Notes under the pieces: model-generated
Told to the model about the DNA's origin: nothing
What the model saw: only the letters and a program-made list of their open reading frames with translations
Databases searched by the model: none
In this document: piece after piece, positions 61,005 to 64,000 of the stretch
Layout of the letters: every line of letters begins with the position of its first letter
Position numbering within the stretch: position 1 is the stretch's first letter
Made by a program: the position numbers and the translations under genes
Assembly (NCBI RefSeq): GCF_004522155.1
Contig: NZ_SDEA01000009.1
Coordinates: 16,518 to 80,517 of the forward strand
DNA from: Paracoccus luteus
GTDB lineage: Bacteria > Pseudomonadota > Alphaproteobacteria > Rhodobacterales > Rhodobacteraceae
DNA length: 64,000 nucleotides
Reading direction: 5' to 3'

Positions 61005-61640
61005 ATGTCCCCGAACGATCCCACCCCGCGCCACCCGGCCGAGATGACCCCCGACCAGATCCTGACCTTCTGGCTGACCGAGGTCGGCCCCAAGGGCTGG
61101 TATGTCCGCGACGACGCCGTGGACGCCGCCACCACCCGCAGGTTCCGCGCCGCGTGGGACGACGCCGCGACGCTGGCGCCGCGATGGGCCGCCACGGCAG
61201 AAGGCGCGCTGGCGGCGCTGATCCTGACCGACCAGTTCCCGCGCAACATGTTCCGCGGCGATGACCCGCGGGCCTTCGCCACCGACCCGCTGGCGCTGCG
61301 GCTGGCGCAAGCCGCCATCGACGCGGGCCACGATCTGGCGACGCCCGAGCCGCAGCGCCAGTTCTTTTACCTGCCGTTCGAACACAGCGAGGATCTGGCC
61401 CACCAGCACCGCGCGGTCGAACTGTTCGCCGAACGCATGCCGGGCGAGAACCTGCGCCACGCCGAACTGCACCGCGACACCATCGCGGCGTTCGGCCGTT
61501 TTCCGTGGCGCAACGCGGCGCTGGGGCGCGCCTCCACGCCGGCGGAACAGGCGGTCATGGACGCGGGCGGCTATGGCGCGCTGGTGTCGGGCAAGCTGTC
61601 GCTTGCCGACCTTGCGCAAGCCGTGCCAAGACTTGGATGA
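61005..61640 (+). CDS. DUF924-family protein
   Basis: A 211-residue helical protein of the DUF924 family (tetratricopeptide-like fold). ILTFWLTEVGPKGWY, ALILTDQFPRNMFRG, FFYLPFEHSEDLAHQ and FGRFPWRNAALGR are its conserved blocks. The function is not established. ATG 61005 has AAAGG 7 nt upstream; the frame is open further upstream but without a ribosome site. lpd follows after 23 bp, probably cotranscribed. Confidence 0.85.
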   Translation: MSPNDPTPRHPAEMTPDQILTFWLTEVGPKGWYVRDDAVDAATTRRFRAAWDDAATLAPRWAATAEGALAALILTDQFPRNMFRGDDPRAFATDPLALRLAQAAIDAGHDLATPEPQRQFFYLPFEHSEDLAHQHRAVELFAERMPGENLRHAELHRDTIAAFGRFPWRNAALGRASTPAEQAVMDAGGYGALVSGKLSLADLAQAVPRLG

Positions 61641-61663
61641 AACAGCATCGCGAAGGAACGGTC

Positions 61664-63055
61664 ATGGCGCAGGAATTCGACCTTGTGGTGATCGGCAGCG
61701 GCCCGGGCGGCTATGTCTGCGCGATCCGCGCGGCGCAACTGGGCCTGAAGGTCGCCTGCATCGAACGCGAGAACCTGGGCGGCATCTGCCTGAACTGGGG
61801 CTGCATCCCGACCAAGGCGCTGCTGCGGTCGGCCGAGGTGTTCCACCTGATGGAACGCGCCAAGGAGTTCGGGCTGAAGGCCGACGGCATCGGCTATGAC
61901 CTGGACGCCGTTGTCCAGCGGTCGCGCAAGGTCGCCAAGCAGCTTGCCGGCGGCGTCGGCCACCTGCTGAAGAAAAACAAGGTCACCGTCATCATGGGCG
62001 AGGCGCGGCTGACCGGCCCGCGCAAGCTGACCGTCAAGACCGACAAGGGGTCCGAGGACATCACCGGCAAGACCGTCGTGCTGGCGACCGGGGCGCGCGC
62101 GCGCGAACTGCCGGGGCTTGAGGCGGACGGCGACCTGGTCTGGAGCTATCGCCACGCGCTGGTCCCGCCGCGGATGCCGAAAAAGCTGCTGGTGATCGGG
62201 TCGGGCGCCATCGGGATCGAGTTCGCGTCATTCTTCAACACGCTGGGCGCCGAGACGACCGTGGTCGAGGTCATGGACCGCGTCCTGCCGGTCGAGGACG
62301 CCGAGATCAGCGCGCTGGCGAAAAAGCAGTTCGTCAAGCAGGGCATGAAGATCATGGAGAAATCCACGGTCAAAAAGCTGGACCGCGCGAAAGGCAAGGT
62401 CACCGCCCATATCGAGGCGGACGGCAAGACCGCGACGCACGACTTTGACACGGTGATTTCCGCCGTGGGCATCGTCGGCAACGTCGAGGGGCTGGGGCTT
62501 GAGGAACTGGGGGTGAAGATCGACCGCACCCATGTCGTGACGGATGAATACTGCCGCACCGGCGTGGACGGGCTTTATGCCATCGGCGACGTGGCGGGCG
62601 CGCCCTGGCTTGCCCACAAGGCCAGCCACGAGGGCGTCATGGTCGCCGAACTGGTCGCGGGCGGGCATCCGCACCCGATCAAGCCGAACTCGATCCCCGG
62701 CTGCACCTATTGCCAGCCGCAGATCGCCAGCGTCGGCCTGACCGAGGCCCGCGCGAAAGAGGCCGGGCACGAGGTTCGCGTCGGCCGCTTCCCATTCATC
62801 GGGAACGGCAAGGCCATCGCGCTGGGGGAACCCGACGGCATGGTCAAGACCGTGTTCGACGCCAGGACGGGCGAGCTGCTGGGCGCGCATATGGTCGGGG
62901 CCGAGGTGACGGAACTGATCCAGGGCTATGTCGTCGGCCGGACGCTGGAAACGACGGAATCCGAGCTGATGGAGACGGTCTTCCCGCATCCGACGCTGTC
63001 CGAGATGATGCACGAATCGGTTCTGGACGCCTACGGCCGCGCCATCCATTTCTAA
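61664..63055 (+). CDS. lpd: Dihydrolipoyl dehydrogenase
   Basis: Lpd (463 aa) reoxidises dihydrolipoamide in 2-oxoacid dehydrogenase complexes and the glycine cleavage system. The FAD motif is VIGSGPGGYVCAIRAAQ, the redox disulfide GGICLNWGCIPTKA, the NAD motif VIGSGAIGIEFASFF, and the catalytic His-Glu pair lies in FPHPTLSEMMHESV near the C-terminus. No E1 or E2 gene is adjacent, so it may be a shared E3. Its stop codon is the first boundary of the 222-bp repeat array. Confidence 0.95.
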   Translation: MAQEFDLVVIGSGPGGYVCAIRAAQLGLKVACIERENLGGICLNWGCIPTKALLRSAEVFHLMERAKEFGLKADGIGYDLDAVVQRSRKVAKQLAGGVGHLLKKNKVTVIMGEARLTGPRKLTVKTDKGSEDITGKTVVLATGARARELPGLEADGDLVWSYRHALVPPRMPKKLLVIGSGAIGIEFASFFNTLGAETTVVEVMDRVLPVEDAEISALAKKQFVKQGMKIMEKSTVKKLDRAKGKVTAHIEADGKTATHDFDTVISAVGIVGNVEGLGLEELGVKIDRTHVVTDEYCRTGVDGLYAIGDVAGAPWLAHKASHEGVMVAELVAGGHPHPIKPNSIPGCTYCQPQIASVGLTEARAKEAGHEVRVGRFPFIGNGKAIALGEPDGMVKTVFDARTGELLGAHMVGAEVTELIQGYVVGRTLETTESELMETVFPHPTLSEMMHESVLDAYGRAIHF

Positions 63056-63112
63056 GCCGGAAAGGGGTCGTTGCCCGCAGGACATTCGGGGCGGGGCGAC
63101 CTGCCGGCGGGT

Positions 63113-63278
63113 CAGGTCCACTCGGGGCGATACACCTCGACCCCAGGCGCGGGCAGCGTCGCCGCCCCACAGCATCCACGCGATATAGCCGGTTGAGGGG
63201 TCGGCCGCATCGCCCCAGCGCGCCCCGCGCCGCTGCGCGCCAAAGCGGACGCCAACGTCCGGGCGATCCACTTGCAAG
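63113..63278 (-). pseudogene. Diverged 3'-end copy of the right-edge gene (repeat unit 1)
   Basis: The minus strand here encodes the same C-terminal segment as the right-edge gene (FGAQRRGARWGDAADPSTGY and IAWMLWGGDAARAW), but an extra C at the position corresponding to the last dozen codons shifts the frame so the normal ending EAHRAEWS is lost. It has no start codon with a ribosome site. It is a truncated duplicate, most altered of the three. Confidence 0.6.
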
Positions 63279-63334
63279 CCGGAAAGGGGTCGTTGCCCCG
63301 CAGGACATTCCGGGCCGCCCGAACGGCCGGCGGG

Positions 63335-63497
63335 TCAGGACCACTCGGCGCGATGCGCCTCGACCCAGGCGCGGGCGGCGTCGCCGCCCCACAGCATCCA
63401 CGCGATATAGCCGGTTGAGGGGTCGGCCGCATCGCCCCAGCGCGCCCCGCGCCGCTGCGCGCCAAAGCGGACGCCAACGTCCGGGCGATCCACTTGC
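63335..63497 (-). pseudogene. 3'-end copy of the right-edge gene (repeat unit 2)
   Basis: A promoterless, startless copy of the last 45 codons or so of the right-edge gene, with the native ending EAHRAEWS and stop codon, preceded by the 27-bp junction tail. It is identical to the copy in unit 3. Confidence 0.6.
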
Positions 63498-63556
63498 AAG
63501 CCGGAAAGGGGTCGTTGCCCCGCAGGACATTCCGGGCCGCCCGAACGGCCGGCGGG

Positions 63557-63719
63557 TCAGGACCACTCGGCGCGATGCGCCTCGACCCAGGCGCGGGCGG
63601 CGTCGCCGCCCCACAGCATCCACGCGATATAGCCGGTTGAGGGGTCGGCCGCATCGCCCCAGCGCGCCCCGCGCCGCTGCGCGCCAAAGCGGACGCCAAC
63701 GTCCGGGCGATCCACTTGC
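63557..63719 (-). pseudogene. 3'-end copy of the right-edge gene (repeat unit 3)
   Basis: Second identical truncated copy, with the native stop codon and the same 27-bp junction tail. It lies directly downstream of the intact gene's spacer. Confidence 0.6.
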
Positions 63720-63778
63720 AAGCCGGAAAGGGGTCGTTGCCCCGCAGGACATTCCGGGCCGCCCGAACGGCCGGCGGG

Positions 63779-64000
63779 TCAGGACCACTCGGCGCGATGC
63801 GCCTCGACCCAGGCGCGGGCGGCGTCGCCGCCCCACAGCATCCACGCGATATAGCCGGTCGAGGGGTCGGCCGCATCGCCCCAGCGCGCCCCGCGCCGCT
63901 GCGCGCCAAAGCGGGCGAACCAGCCCGCCATGACCCGCATCTCGGCCGCGCTCAGCGGCGCGGCGTCGGCAAGGCCGCGGGCGCGGGCCAGTCCGACCTC
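63779..64000 (-). CDS. C-terminal part of an uncharacterised protein, cut by the right edge
   Basis: The last 73 codons of a minus-strand gene are visible, ending EAHRAEWS and a TGA at 63779-63781. The segment MAGWFARFGAQRRG, WGDAADPSTGYIAW and MLWGGDAARAW resembles C-terminal sequences I associate with uncharacterised, often phage-related or DNA-associated proteins, but I cannot name the family safely. Its 3' end and spacer were duplicated to form the array next to lpd. It is convergent with lpd. Confidence 0.65.
   Translation of the reverse strand, partial: EVGLARARGLADAAPLSAAEMRVMAGWFARFGAQRRGARWGDAADPSTGYIAWMLWGGDAARAWVEAHRAEWS

Larger units (their letters stand above)
63054..63914. repeat. 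Tandem array of a 222-bp unit, about 3.9 copies
   Basis: Units start at 63054, 63276, 63498 and 63720, a constant period of 222 bp. Units 2 and 3 appear identical. Unit 4 differs by one base where it overlaps (GGTCGAGG instead of GGTTGAGG) and stops matching at 63914, where the intact gene continues. Unit 1 is diverged in its first half, with several substitutions and two compensating 1-base indels. Each full unit holds 59 bp of spacer, 136 bp of the 3' coding end of the minus-strand gene at the right edge, and a 27-bp junction tail (for example 63249-63275) that is absent from the intact gene and forms a 6-bp hairpin, CGGACG/CGTCCG. The array lies between lpd and that gene. Confidence 0.9.

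Noticed and set aside
62844..63909. Long repeated open frames on both strands across the 222-bp array
   Set aside because: They stay open only because the period is a multiple of three. The real coding frame is the one continuing into the right-edge gene, which has a stop codon in each unit.
63054..63914. CRISPR array
   Set aside because: Units are 222 bp, contiguous and without spacers, and derive from a gene end.

Overview
This window is a dense, very GC-rich stretch of an alphaproteobacterial chromosome. Synteny and protein character point to the Rhodobacteraceae, most likely Paracoccus or a close relative. The main reasons are the rpsT-dnaA-dnaN-recF order, a cdd-deoA-deoB-add-upp salvage operon, and a 14-subunit nuo (complex I) operon interrupted by many small reading frames and followed by birA, coaX and rnj. 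LexA boxes of the alphaproteobacterial GTTC-N7-GTTC type are present. I see no rRNA, tRNA, CRISPR array, insertion sequence or prophage.

Layout. 1-2.2 kb: the 3' part of adenine deaminase (ade), convergent with a VOC-family protein. 2.2-6.6 kb (minus): rpsT, dnaA, dnaN and recF, the replication-initiation block. 6.8-7.9 kb: a secreted SPOR-domain protein. 8-12.5 kb (minus): cdd-deoA-deoB-add-upp, a tightly overlapping nucleoside catabolism operon. With ade this makes the left end strong in purine and pyrimidine salvage. 12.7-17.1 kb (plus): maeB, then prpE, which is preceded by TTTGCAAA-type operator candidates. 17.1-19.8 kb (minus): a second VOC protein, aroA and trmB.

19.8-42.5 kb (minus) is one long transcription unit, nuoA-B-C-D-E-F-G-H-I-J-K-L-M-N-birA-coaX-rnj. 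All fourteen complex I subunits are there. Ten extra frames are inserted between them, most joined to a neighbour by ATGA or GTGA stop/start overlaps: three tiny ORFs (46, 65 and 58 aa), a 334-aa helix-hairpin-helix protein resembling the C-terminal extension of NuoE in other alphaproteobacteria, a 73-aa membrane protein, three small exported proteins, one lipoprotein and one carboxymuconolactone-decarboxylase-like protein. This is the most distinctive region of the window.

42.9-51.8 kb: uvrA with a LexA box, a periplasmic 5'-nucleotidase coupled to a GFA-family protein, an orphan Hint-domain protein, moaA, a small lipoprotein and a PAP2 phosphatase. 51.9-55.0 kb (minus): glmU-glmS, making UDP-GlcNAc. 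55.1-58.5 kb: gph (plus), then a two-gene DNA-repair unit (minus) of a radical SAM protein and a DUF4130-UdgX fusion. Its promoter carries a perfect LexA box, and its start codon coincides with the predicted transcription start. 58.6-63.1 kb (plus): queA, an MFS transporter, a DUF924 protein and lpd. 63.05-64 kb: about 3.9 tandem copies of a 222-bp unit, built from the 3' end and downstream spacer of a minus-strand gene that runs off the right edge.

Many long open frames on the opposite strand of real genes are artefacts of high GC and are not annotated.
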